The notes below the pieces were generated by a model. It ran no database searches and was not told the DNA's origin. It saw only the letters and a list, made by a program, of their open reading frames with translations. Shown here piece after piece: positions 46,899 through 59,100 of a stretch of DNA of 64,000 nucleotides. Source of the stretch: Xestospongia muta (taxonomy: Eukaryota; Porifera; Demospongiae; Haplosclerida; Petrosiidae). The translations under genes were made by a program, and so were the position numbers. The stretch spans positions 5,962,118 through 6,026,117 of the forward strand of contig OY848917.1 of the NCBI GenBank assembly GCA_963693285.1, read 5' to 3'. Numbering within the stretch: the stretch's first letter is position 1; every line of letters starts with the position of its first letter.

Positions 46899-48202
46899 CT
46901 TTTAATGCGAGCTGATGCTTGTTGTGATGTTCCTTTGTCCTCTTTAAATAGACCTAATAGTGGTTTGTGGTCTGTCAGCAACTCAAACAAGTGTCCAAAT
47001 AAGTAATCATGAAATTTTTGTACCCCAAATATACAAGCAAGACCTTCCTTTTCCAACTGAGAGTAATTACATTCAGCTTTAGTCAATGTACGAGAGGTGT
47101 ATCCAATAGGTTTTTTCAGTATCGTCTTCCATGCGGTGTGCTAGCACTGCTCCTATCCCGTACTCTGATGCATCACATGCCAGGGTCAACTTGAGATTCG
47201 GGTCAAAATGGGTTACAAATCGATCTGATGTTAATAGTTTCTTCGATGCTTCAAATGCTTTCTGCTGTTCAATCCCCCACTTCCATGGACAACTCTTCCT
47301 TAGCAATTTGTACAATGGGTACAGTGTTGTTGATAAGTTTGGTAGGAACTTGCTATAATATGAGAGTAATCCTAAGTAAGCCTTCAGCTAGTGTACTAAT
47401 TTTGGTGTTGGTGCTTCTTTCACAGCTTTCTCTTTATCTTTGAGTGGGTGTAACCTGGCTGCATCTATCCTGTGTCCCAGGTATTCGACCAATGTCTGTA
47501 GAAACATGCACTTTTCTCGTTTCACTCTGAGACCAGCTTCACTTAGATGTTCTAGTACTTCATCCAACGTTTTTAAATGTTCTGCTCTGAAATTAAAATA
47601 TCATCTAAATATACAACAGCACCTTTTATACCTTGTAATAAACTTTCGATAACTCTTTGAAATATTCCTGGGGCTGAGGAAATTCTGAACGGCAACCTCG
47701 TATACTGAAACAGTCCCCTGTGCGTATTGATAACAACATACTTTTTCGATTCTTCGTCTAATGGAATTTGTTGGTATGCTTGACTCAAATCAAGCTTTGT
47801 GAAATGTTTCCCTTTTTCTAATTTAGAGAAGAAATCTTTAACTTTGGGGATCGGCTACTTGTCCAACCTTGAAACTGGGTTGACTGTCAACCGAAAATCA
47901 CCACAAATACAAACACTAGTCTTATCACTTTTAAGCACTGGAACAATTGGTGTGGCCCAATCTGCCCATTCAACTGGCTCTATTGTACCTTCCTCTAATA
48001 AACGTGTTATCTCTGCTTCAACTTTACTTCTCAATGCATATGGTACTGATCTTGCTCGGCAAAACTTTGGACGTGCTGCTGGATCGACGTACATTCTTGC
48101 TTTAAATCCAACCAGTGTACCTAATCCTTCAGCAAAGACGTTTGGATATCTAGACAACACAGTTTGTAATGATTCATCATGTACCTTATTAATTTCCAGC
48201 AT
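46820..48202 (-). pseudogene. Retrotransposon reverse transcriptase and RNase H region, frame-broken
   Basis: 48,202-47,855 has the N-terminal RT region (EWADWATPIVPVLK). A TAG near 47,855 interrupts it, then FTKLDLSQAYQQIPL and the active-site YLDDIL near 47,600 follow. A frame change leads to the connection region and RNase H with LACDASEYGIGAVLA near 47,160 and LTDHKPLLGL near 46,940. At least three further frame breaks lie between these blocks. Confidence 0.85.
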
Positions 48203-48318
48203 CTCTTTCCAGTTTAACTTAATGAAGGTCAGCCACTCTCTTCTAAATAGACAAGGGCCAGACCCTGCTACTATAATTAAAGGCAGCTATGTAAACTCCA
48301 ACCCCTTGTATACAACGT

Positions 48319-49250
48319 TTACATAGCAGCAACCCACAACGAACACAGCCTCACCTCTGTGGCTTGTAGAAACTTCCCAGGCCACAACCTTTTGAATAGG
48401 TTCTCAGACATCAAAGAAGCAGACGCTCCAGTGTCAATTTCCATGGAGACGTTATGGCCATCTATGGTAAGGCCAACTAGTATTGGTGGTACTCTTGTAC
48501 TATTAGCTTGAAACACAACATCTGTATACTGTTCTTCATCACTTTCTTCATGCACCTGACACACAGCTTGTACTTTCTTGCAAACTGTCCTTTTGACTGG
48601 GCTATTCCTTTGTTCACTCCGACACGCTTTTTGTAAATGTCCCGATTTACCACAACGATGACATATAACTTCTTTATTTACCTTGCGTTTAGCTACAATG
48701 TGTCCCCTGTTTCCACATCAATAACAGACTTTACGCACTCTCACTAGCTCTGTTTTCTTCTTAAACATTTTATGAACATCTACAACTTCGTCTTTCTTAG
48801 TCTTCAAGTCTTTCATATTTTGCACGGCCATTTCTAAACTCTGTGCGAGCTCTACCGCCTTCTTGTACGTCAGATCTTGTTCGGCTAGTAGCCTCCTCTG
48901 GATACCGTCATCATTTATGCCACACACTAGCCTGTCTCTTATCATCACCTCCAAAGTGTCTCTGAAATTGCAATATTCCAAAAGGGAATGCAGCTCTGCT
49001 ACGAATGTTGAAACAGATTCTCCCTGCTTCCTAAAACAACTGTGAAATTTAAACTGTTCCACTATCTCCGAAGGAGTGGGTTTAAAATGCTTCGCCAAAA
49101 CTTCCACATTTTCTCTGTACGTATGGTCACCCGGCTTCCTTGGTGCTAAAAGGTTCCTGAGTATATTAAACGTTGCCGGTCCTACTACTGCCAAGAAGAT
49201 TTCCTTCTTCTTGCCATCTTCTGTTATATCATTTAACTCATCTCCTTTTT
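48319..49250 (-). pseudogene. Retrotransposon gag and protease region, frame-broken
   Basis: Gag capsid-like sequence (ILRNLLAPRKPG, LVCGINDDGIQRRLL) runs 49,250-48,720. It is followed by two zinc knuckles near 48,720-48,630: the first is hit by a TGA and lacks its last Cys, while the second, CHRCGKSGHLQKAC, is complete. The aspartic protease active site EIDTGASASLM is near 48,440. Confidence 0.82.
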
Positions 49251-49680
49251 CTTACTTTCTTCAGCAACAAATGGTTTTGTTACACCTTCAGAATCATCTT
49301 TAACCTTCACATTTTCATAACCTTCACTTTCTTTATCCTTTGTTTCATCATATTTAAGCTCTTCCTTATCCTCCTCATTGTTTTCAGGTATAACAAGATT
49401 TAGTGCAGACTCAGTAGCACATTTCTCATTTCCAACTTGTCCTTGAGCTGCTACAGCACTATGTTTACCATAAAACAGGACTGGATGCATGTACACTAGC
49501 TCATATGGACCATCATTGACTTGCCAGTTACATTGTTTAACTTCATGAAGATATTCACTGCAAATTCATGGTTCACTGCACATTATTGAAGAGACTTGTG
49601 TGTCCATGCCCTAGACAATTTCTGATCCTTTTTGTATGGCCTTGTCTAGAAACGTAATCTTTTGGTCATTGACTTGCTTT
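49233..49680 (-). pseudogene. MIEAP-like domain fragment, minus strand, with acidic tail
   Basis: Contains MDTQVSSIMCSEP, YELVYMHPVLFYGKHSAVA and AAQGQVGNEKC, then an acidic tail ending KKKEMS at a TAA. It is clearly a diverged relative of the last exon of gene B. Two in-frame stops are seen: TAG just before GMDTQ at about 49,607, and TGA after CSEP at about 49,567. The retrotransposon remnant begins in its tail. Confidence 0.65.
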
Positions 49681-50009
49681 CAAATGTGTCTGTTGTCTAG
49701 ATTGAACAAAAAAGTACAAAAATTAAACAATATAATAGTAGTCTAGTTTAACCTATTGAATGCATGTAATATTTTCACAACTCTCACAAGTTTGGTTACA
49801 GTGGATCATAACTAATGCATGACATGACTCAACAGCTAACACTTACCACACAACTGTACCTTGTCTTTCAGGAAGGTAATATTAAGCATTGCTGCTATAG
49901 TTTTATGATATGTTGGTATAGTACTCACAGGATCGTTAGCTGTGTGATTCTGTCAAGAAAGGAACATGCTGTAGCTCAAACAAGGGAATTGGAAGCTAGG
50001 AAAATTGTT

Positions 50010-51510
50010 GTTCGCAGCAAGGACATGCAAGTCATCCATTCACAACTACCTCATCTATACCTCCTCCAGCCTTAGGTTCAAAGCATCCAGATTTTAGTGA
50101 GTCTGGGAGAATAAAATGTTACAGGAAATCTTTAAGTCCAACTCCACCATCTCCTAATGAAACTTACCAGTGACGAAAGAAGTGTTAAGTCCATCAAAAG
50201 CTGACAGCAAAATAAATGACCTTTTCAGTGCTCCTGTTACTAAAGAATCTTATTCCCTCAAGATTAATGTAGTTTTTAAAGGATGTTGTTCTAATCCTAG
50301 ACCACAAGGTTTAACTCTTCCACACCCACCTGTTTCAAACAATCTGATACCATCAGTTACATCACAACCTCCATACCAAGTTGCTATTGTAATATCATCG
50401 AATAAATCACAGCAAATACATGCAAGTCATCCATTGACACCTAACTTACCTATATACTCATTACAACTCAAACAAAATGTTAACAGTGCTCTACATCATG
50501 CAAATACTAACATTGCACCTATACCTCCTCTGCTATTAGGTTCAAAGCATCCAGATTTTAGTGAGTCTGGGAGAACAAAACGTTACAAGAAATCTTCAAG
50601 TCAATCCATCTCCAAACGAAAAATCACCAGTGATGAAAAAAGTGTTAAGTCCACCACAAGCTGATAGGAAATGAATGACTTTCTCAGTACTCCTGTTACT
50701 AAATAATCTCATTCCACTAAGATGAATACTGTTTATAAAAAACGTCTTTCTAATCCTGAACCACAAAAGCGTACAGATTCAAAAACCATTAGCCCTTGTA
50801 TTAAATCATCATTAAGAGCTGATTTTTCGGAAAATAGTTATTTCCTGGTTACTCATTCTCCAAGTTTTCTCCTATGAGTGTAATTTCTGCTGCTTCTAGA
50901 GTAATTTTATTACCTAACAAACAACATCTCCATTCTAGAATGAAGCAGAATCAAATAAAATCAATTACCAGACAAAGAGTATCTCAATCACAATTTCAAA
51001 GTATAAATCAACAATAATCTGTTAGTAGCAATGTGTCACGATGTCATCCAAGTTCTATGGTAGAGAGAACCCATCATATGACACAGAGATCAACAAGTAA
51101 GAAAACACCACCCCTTTCATCTCTATTAAAAAAGGTAAAATTGTTATAAATGTATAAACGTTTAATAAAGGACTTTACTATAAAAGACATACAGTATATG
51201 TACAAATCGTCCGTGTACAGTCTGACCACCTAAAAATCAAATATTATTAAGATCACTTAGCAAAGGTATATATTATTTTAATGTTATCATTGCTCTCTTT
51301 TATCGCTTGCTCAAACGTTAGGGAAATAGTTAGTTGACACAAAAAGACGTTTTATAGGAAGTGTACAATGATTATTTGTTAATAATTATGTGGTCATAGT
51401 TAGTATGGCTTACAAACATCTTAAGAAGTTATTTATACTATTTTATCTTTTTTTTGTTTTTCTATTTAGAGCGAGTTCATCAATCATCATGTGGACCATA
51501 TCGTACATAA
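50010..51510 (+). pseudogene. Gene C repeat-exon fragment, decayed
   Basis: From 50,010 the sequence matches the Ser/Pro tail of gene C (GSKHPDFSESGR, THPLTPN-type segments, MTQRSTSKK) but is broken by several stops and frameshifts. It lacks the KVED repeats and exon 1. The last mini-exon survives at 51,470-51,510 with a good acceptor, reading RVHQSSCGPYRT and TAA. Confidence 0.7.
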
Positions 51511-52727
51511 AGAATAATGCACTTATATAATACAATTACTGTATTGATAAAGTTTAACTTTACTTTATTAATGCTCATGTTTAATTATGAGTAATGTTAT
51601 TGCTTTAATGTGACTTTTTGGTAAAAGAAATTTAATGTGGTTTGATTACATCCATGTCTGTCATATAACCAGCTCTAACATTTAAAAATGTAATAGTAAG
51701 AGGATTACATATTGTGAAACTTTTATCAAGTATACAGTAGTGAGTATAAGTAAGTAATCCTAACTACTAAATGAAATAATAAACACAACACTTTATGCCA
51801 TTCTAAAATTAGTGCTCATAATATCATCTTCATATAGAATGTGTTTTACTTTAAAGTTCATCAAACAGAATTCACTGTACACAATATTATAACCTTTGCC
51901 AGTGTACTAACTACTTCATTGAACTATTGATACTGTTTAGAAAATTCAGAATTGGCTAGTAACAAGGAATTCAAATTTGCCTACATACTTGAGGTATGGA
52001 TTTCATAGACTATGACAGAGAAATTTAGATGATTTAAAAATTTTCAATAAAACGTATTTTGTAACACTGACAGTTATTAATTATTTCATTGATTGCAGCC
52101 TCACCTTTGCTATTGCTTCTAAGTATGTGAACTTCTTAAAATTACCTATATAACTGTTCACAACTGAGTACACTCAGTTGTTATTGATCATTACAAAATA
52201 CAAAAAGAGGCTAAGTTAAAATACTTCCTTATAAACATATTAATAAATTAATAACAGTACATGTTATAATTAGTGTTAATGATGTGTTCTTGTATAAGAC
52301 GAATTGTCCCACAAAAAGAATCAACTGAGAAAAGCACAGCATAGATTACTATTTCTGTATTCACTCATTTCCAAGAATTGTTTACATTCAACATAGCATG
52401 CAGTTGAATTATTATGTATCATGAATCTATGATTAATACAGGTAAAAATAGCTTTTCTAGGAACTAATAAAGGACAAATTCATGATGGAAATACATATGC
52501 AATGAATGTCTTTATACTACTAATTTCTTCTTAAAATCTAGTGGTCACGTCAATGAATCAAATAACATGTATATTTAGGCTAATTAATATAGAATTCCAA
52601 ATAGTTAATTTATAATGCTAGGATGACATGTGGAAAAGACTATTTTGACTGTACCTCTCTATATGCTTCATGTACAGACAATTGAAAATGTTAACATTAT
52701 CGTTATCTGCAATATTCCTATAGTTAT
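51511..52727. other. Spacer containing the empty transposon site
   Basis: Matches the spacers after gene C (3,896 and 18,159), then those before gene C (13,900-14,530). At 51,826-51,840 it reads atcttcatatagaat without the 1.16-kb transposon. No gene seen. Confidence 0.65.
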
Positions 52728-52919
52728 ACACATCAGTCAGATTATATCATGATATATTATACGTTGTATCTGTTACTTAAGTGAAACAAAGTGGTATTCA
52801 CTGAGGTGGAGGGAGGTGGCAATTCTGACATCTTTAAGAAGCTCTGTGAATACCACTTTATTTCACTGAAATAACACATTCAATGTCTAATATATCATGA
52901 CGTGATCTGACTGATGTGT
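52728..52919. repeat. Foldback element upstream of gene C, copy 4 (most diverged)
   Basis: The arms acacatcagtcagattatat and tctgactgatgtgt are retained; the loop is shorter and different (gaggtggagggaggtggc). Confidence 0.72.
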
Positions 52920-53138
52920 ATATTCCAGACAGTTTTAGCACTATTAACATTTTGCGAGATAACCAGGAAGTTTGTACTGTTTATTTATTATTCATAATAC
53001 CTCAGCCACGCCTCTCACTATACTCAACTTTCAAATTTACGGCTAACTGGAAACAGCTGGGTTAAGAGCTCTGTTAATGAAGCTAATATATTATCAACTG
53101 CCTTACGATTTTTTAGGATAACGCTTGAGCAGATAGTC
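52920..53138 (+). promoter_or_regulatory. Conserved region upstream of the full gene C
   Basis: gccacgcctctcactatact from 53,006, then ccttacgattttttaggata, matches the other three copies up to the ATG at 53,139. Inferred promoter and 5' UTR. Confidence 0.45.
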
Positions 53139-56100
53139 ATGGAAACGAAAAAGTAAGTCAATTAGTGAAGTAGTCACTTAATTAGTACAGTCCTGTACTT
53201 TATAATAACTGCCCCAGTTCGGTGTATGAATGTCAATCTGGTATTATGCTATATATATGTCAATGAAAGTTACCTTGATAAGCGTAGTTTGCCTTAAGAC
53301 AACATCCTCAATGTTATTTAAAGAAGGAGGAACTTGCTAAACCAAGAATAATGTTATGTGTGCACACATTTTGTGACTAAATATCATAATACTTTAGCTA
53401 ATCTAGTTAAGTATCATAGGCGTAGGAACCGGGGAGGCTGGGGGGGCTATAGCCGCCTCAATATTCTTGGTCGTTTATTTATTGTCTTGCGAAAACTACG
53501 CATGCACGAGATTTACGTAAACCTTGAACCTTACACGTGTGTAAACAGGCTGAGTGATGAAACGGGTCAGCGACACACAAACATCTCTCCTTAGCCTTGG
53601 CTTTAAGAGGAAAAGAAAAGGAGACGACACTTCCAGCTCTTCTGATTTTACCGAGCCTGAAAACGCTGACCAACACAGGGATGACGATTGCGAAGACTAC
53701 AATATTTTGGAAAACTTAAAACATGATTTTTTATTTACTGTGTAAACTAACATTGAGTTACATATTATACATGTGCATATATTTTCACAGCCTCCCCCCC
53801 CCCCCCAATGTCAAAGAGCTTCCTACACCTATGAGTATGATGGTACACACTTTAGTTTTAGAACATAGCATACACTCATTCAATGTATAATAGACCAGCA
53901 CAAAGCAAATGAAATTAATTTTTAATAAATAACAAACTGAGACCACGCCTACTATATCAATATGTCTACAGTCTTGTCCTCAGCCCAGTATACCCCAATT
54001 AAAAGTAATACAGACCATTGTAGGACACTGCTTAGCTCTGACCTGTTTTGACTCTGTGCATAAATGTAGAGCAAATAACAATTTAACATTTATTATGGAC
54101 CTGACAAATTTCATAAATGTACCTTTCTTGAGTATCGTTTTCAAAAAGCTTCTGGTCTCGAGTACAGAGAAACTTGACAATTTATTGTTACATTACGTTG
54201 AAGAACTAAACTGTTAACTCACAATGGCTCATTTTAAGGATGTTTGAGTTGTAATTGTTCAGTCTGTGATTCTCAAGACTACTAGGATAATTGGTCTAGC
54301 TAGAATAACATTTGATTATTCTGTGACATTGCAATCTGGAATTTAGGATGGCCAATGACAACAATACTATTGCAATAAAGGCATGGTGAACTAAATAATG
54401 GCAAAAATTGGATTAAATGTGGCTTCTTAATACAATATTCAAACTTGATTTTTCCAAGCTATTGTTGTCAATCATAAGGTGTATATATGACTACACAGAA
54501 ATCACTTAATTAAGTGATTGTATATGTATCTAGTCATAGAAAAAACGTCTTGTATGCTAATACTTGATCTTGTATTAGCTAGTCACTGTATTACTAGCTG
54601 GGAAAGCAAGGATGTGATTCTTACACATTAATTAACGTTTTTTGATAGTCAAATTTCAGATGTGCTTATTTGTTATCATATAGGTCTTTTTTGACTAGGA
54701 AAATTGATGATCTAAAGTTAATGAAAAGAGTTTTAGAAGAGAGATTAAACCACAAGTAGGTTTAAATAATACATAGTACCACTAACAGTGTATTTGCAGC
54801 CAGCTGACTACTTGTTATGCTAGTAATAGCACAATCTAGTACATGTATGAGACTTAGTACTGTAGTACATGTATGAGACTTAGTACTGTAGTACATATAT
54901 GAGACTTAGTACTGTAGTAGATGTATGAGACTTAGTACTGTAGTACATATATGAGACTTAGTACTGTAGTACATGTATGAGACTTAGTACTGTAGTACAT
55001 GTATGAGGCTTAGTACTGTAGTACATGTATGAGACTTAGTACTGTAGTACATATATGAGACTTAGTACTGTAGTAGATGTATGAGACTTAGTACTGTAGT
55101 ACATATATGAGACTTAGTACTGTAGTAGATGTATGAGACTTAGTACTGTAGTACATGTATGAGACTTATTACTGTAGTACATATATGAGACTTAGTACTG
55201 TAGTACATATATGAGACTTAGTACTGTAGTACATGTATGAGACTTAGTACTGTAGTACGTGTATGAGACTTAGTACTGTAGTACGTGTATGAGGCTTAGT
55301 ACTGTAGTACATGTATGAGACTTAGTCAATTAATGTATAATAATTTCATGTTACAGATCTTGTCCAGTGTCTTGTAATCAAGTCAGCGATCACAGTAGTC
55401 CATTATATAAAATATTGTCAAAAAGATCTTCAATAACATCACAACAAAAAGGCCTCTCTGATTTACAGGTACTTGTTTTTCATGTTACAATTATAATAAC
55501 AATGTTATAATCAAGAATGAATTGTTATGCTAAATATACTCATAGATCATCTAGTTGAGTACATGTACATTTAGTTTATAACAAAAATGTTACTAATGAA
55601 AAAGCACTAAAATACAGAATCATTTGTTGCTAATGAGTTATAGTGATCTCTTGGACAGAATGTTTTCTTTTGCTTTCTCATTTCCAAGCACCCAGTTGTT
55701 TTGACAAATGCAAACACATACAAGCTAATGATCACATGATCTTCATGTTAGCCAAGTAGGTGTGGCCACAATTTTCTTTTGTGAAACTGAACAAGATAAG
55801 CAAATTGCCATAACTTCAGAAAGAGATAGTTTTATGAAAGTTCTCATTTTCTTGAATTCATAGATAATTGTATTTTATAGAGACTGGACCTTTATTGCAG
55901 TGATTAACACTTTTATTTTCCCTGTGCTTTTTGAAGGGACTTTTCAAGCCTTAGTTTTCTGCAGCAACCTTTTAGCTAGAATGAATCCATAGTGGTGAGC
56001 ATTTGAGATTTGTCTTTGAGCATTCAAACCAGTACACTGACATTGTTAAGTTAAAGTAGTTTAAAGTGCATTGGCCAGAGACAGGGGAGGGTTAGTAATG

Positions 56101-59100
56101 TCCTTTTTTCTTTTATATGCTAATATAATTGGTATTGTTAATGTCATAAAATATCTAAAGTTCTGTGATCACAATGTATATACCTGTATCTTATTTGTAG
56201 GGGGCATATAATCAATGTATTGATGTTGTGCTGAATAGTATGAAGGACAAACTACGAGAATTTCTGACTGGACCAGATAAGATTGATACCAGTGGTAATA
56301 CTACCTCTGAAACTAAACAGAAGGAACAGTACAAATCATATGGACTACTATTGAGTGCTTGTAAAATTAGAGATAAGAAAGAAACTGCTATGGATCAAGC
56401 AAAGAAAACGGTCAGTAATAGTAGTAGATAGTCAGTATATATAGTAAAATTAACTAACTTATGATGAACTGGTTGATTCAAAAACTTAAGCAGAATAAAC
56501 CATAGTCTTGTGCTTTGTGATTCCAGCCTTCACATCTACACATATGTGTTATATAACTAATTTCAAATTATACATATACTTATAATGTGTTGATATATCA
56601 AAAGATACCAAATAGCATTTATACAGTATAAACCACAATATGCAACATAAAAGGCACCGTCTAAATACCAGTAAAATCAGTTAGAAAACAAGGTTTTGGA
56701 TGAGTAAATGATTATATAACTTGACAATTCTCAAAATTTTATCCTCCAATATTATTCAGGGTGTGATAGTAGTAGGTGGAGCAAGTAGTGACCACATTGT
56801 TTTTTAGCTATCTTCAACCATATAATATAAGAATTGCAAAGTTCCTCATATCTTCTGTCTGATATTATAACTATTATCACCAATAGTAATCCTACTTGCA
56901 AGATCAAAGATCTTATCCTTCCTTATAATACATGATGTGTAGTTTCATTTTGTGAAATGAACAATCTCTGTTTAGTCTGTACTCAATTTCAGAGCATTAG
57001 CATTTCCAAAATGTTTAGATTTAGACATCAAATGAGCTCACAAAGGTTGTGTCATGTTTTCATTTTTGGGTAGTATTCCTGGAGTGGATTTCATACAATG
57101 AAGCAATACACTTTGAGAGTTAGTAGACAATGGTTTCATCACAGTGTCCATATATTTATTAGGATGTGGTCAAAAGGAATCGTTACAATCTCCATGGACC
57201 ATACTATATTCAATATTTTTTCTCTTAATCTTACCAATTAACGTTTTGCTCACAAGACAACAAATGTTATTATTTTTAAATCATGTTTGCACTCCTCAAT
57301 GCCATTTTAAAATCATTAGTTGTCATTACTAATAACAGCAATGTCCTATAACAAAGTTCATTTATGTATATTAATATTACACTGAGGGTTCATGGCCTTA
57401 CATAATTACAATATCATAAGCTGCTATAATTCATTTTGACTACATTAGTATCATTGAATTAATAATAATAACTTGTTATTACCATTTTTAGTACATGTAT
57501 ATATTTTTCTTTTGTAGGTCCTGACAGGTATAGTGGGAAAATATTCTTTGTCTCCTGCAAGTCAGGATACAGTTGATGAATATGTCTTGAAAGCAGTAAA
57601 ATTAACTAGAACAATGCTCACATTACTACCACCTCCTGTGGTTGTTATACCTCAGTATTATGATGACTCGTTACAAGATACTAATCGTGCTACTTGGAAT
57701 GAAAATAAAGTAGGACCTGATGTTAAAATAACTCATTATCGTCCTGTCTTGCTCTATGGCAATCATGCTCATGTGGCTGTGAAGGGACTGGTTGGCAATT
57801 ATAAACTAGAGAGTGAAAGGACAAGTTGTAATACTTCTTTACCTACTAGTGCTAGTACTTCTAAAGTTGAAGATTCTAAATCTCATAAAAAATCAGCTAT
57901 ACTTGTTACAAGTCACAAACCACCCTCACCAATACATGCATTACAAGATACAGCACAAACCTCAATTAGGCAATCTAAACAGGAAATTCCACATTGTTCC
58001 TCGTACTCTGCAGATTACCATGGGGAACAAACCCCAATTTATTATGCAACCAGCAGAATCACACCAACTGATAGAGATTTAGTGAACAAGACACACTTTC
58101 CCAAGGCACACAGTTCTAAAGTTGAAGATCCTAAACCTCATAAAAAATCAGCTATACTTGTTACAAGTCACAAACCACCCTCACCAATACATGCATTACA
58201 AGATACAGCACAAACCTCAATTAGGCAATCTAAACAGGAAATTCCACATTGTTCCTCGTACTCTGCAGATTACCATGGGGAACAATCCCCAATTTATTAT
58301 GCAACCAGCAGAATCACACCAACTGATAGAGATTTAGTGAATAAGACACACACTTCTAAAGTTGAAGATCTTAAAACTCATAAAAAATCAACTATACCTG
58401 TTACAAGTCACAAACCACCCTCACCAATACAAGATACAACAACAACATCAATTAGGCAATCTAAACGGGAAACTCCACGTTGTTCCACTTACTCTGAAGA
58501 TTACCATAGGCAACAAACCCCAATTTATTATGCAACCAGCAGAATCACACCAACTGATAGAGATTTAGTGAACGAGACACACTTTCCCAAGGCACACAGT
58601 TCTAAAGTTGAAGATCCTAAACCTCATAAAAAATCAGCTATACTTGTTACAAGTCACAAACCACCCTCACCAATACATGTATTACAAGATACAGCACAAA
58701 CCTCAATTAGACAATCTAAACAAGAAACTCCACATTGTTCCTCGTACTCTGCAGATTATCATGGGGAACAACTGCCAACTCATTACACAACCAGCAGAAT
58801 CATACCAACTGATAGAGATTTAGTGAATAAGACACACACTTCTAAAGTTGAAGATCTTAAAACTCATAAAAAGTCAGCTATACTTGTTACAAGTCACAAA
58901 CCACCCTCACCAATACAAGATACAACACCAACATCAATTAGGCAATCTAAACGGGAAACTCCACGTTGTTCCCCACACTCTGCAGGTTACTATGGGGAAC
59001 AAACCTCAATTTATTATGCAACCAGCAGAATCACACCAACTGATAGAGATTTAATGAACAAGACACACTTTCCCAAGGCACACAGTAATAATGTTGAAGA

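Larger units (their letters stand above)
45150..49250 (-). mobile_element. Ty3/gypsy LTR retrotransposon, decayed, 5' end missing
   Basis: On the minus strand the order is gag, protease, reverse transcriptase, RNase H, integrase, the Ty3/gypsy order. A purine-rich tract (agtggggaggaatg at about 45,380-45,367) precedes tgtattaatg, the likely start of a 3' LTR running to roughly 45,150; the LTR end cannot be fixed because no second LTR is seen. At the other side the gag frame opens only at about 49,250 and directly abuts MIEAP-like sequence. The N-terminal part of gag, the primer-binding site and the 5' LTR are therefore absent. Multiple stops and frameshifts show that it is dead. Confidence 0.85.

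Noticed and set aside
54837..55325. Minisatellite as a coding repeat
   Set aside because: The unit is 26 bp, not a multiple of three, and contains stops in all frames; it is intronic.
58362..59054. Plus-strand frames (MKILNLIKNQLYLLQ...) in the repeat exon of gene C
   Set aside because: Alternative-frame translations of the same tandem repeats; they restart at each repeat and lack independent support.
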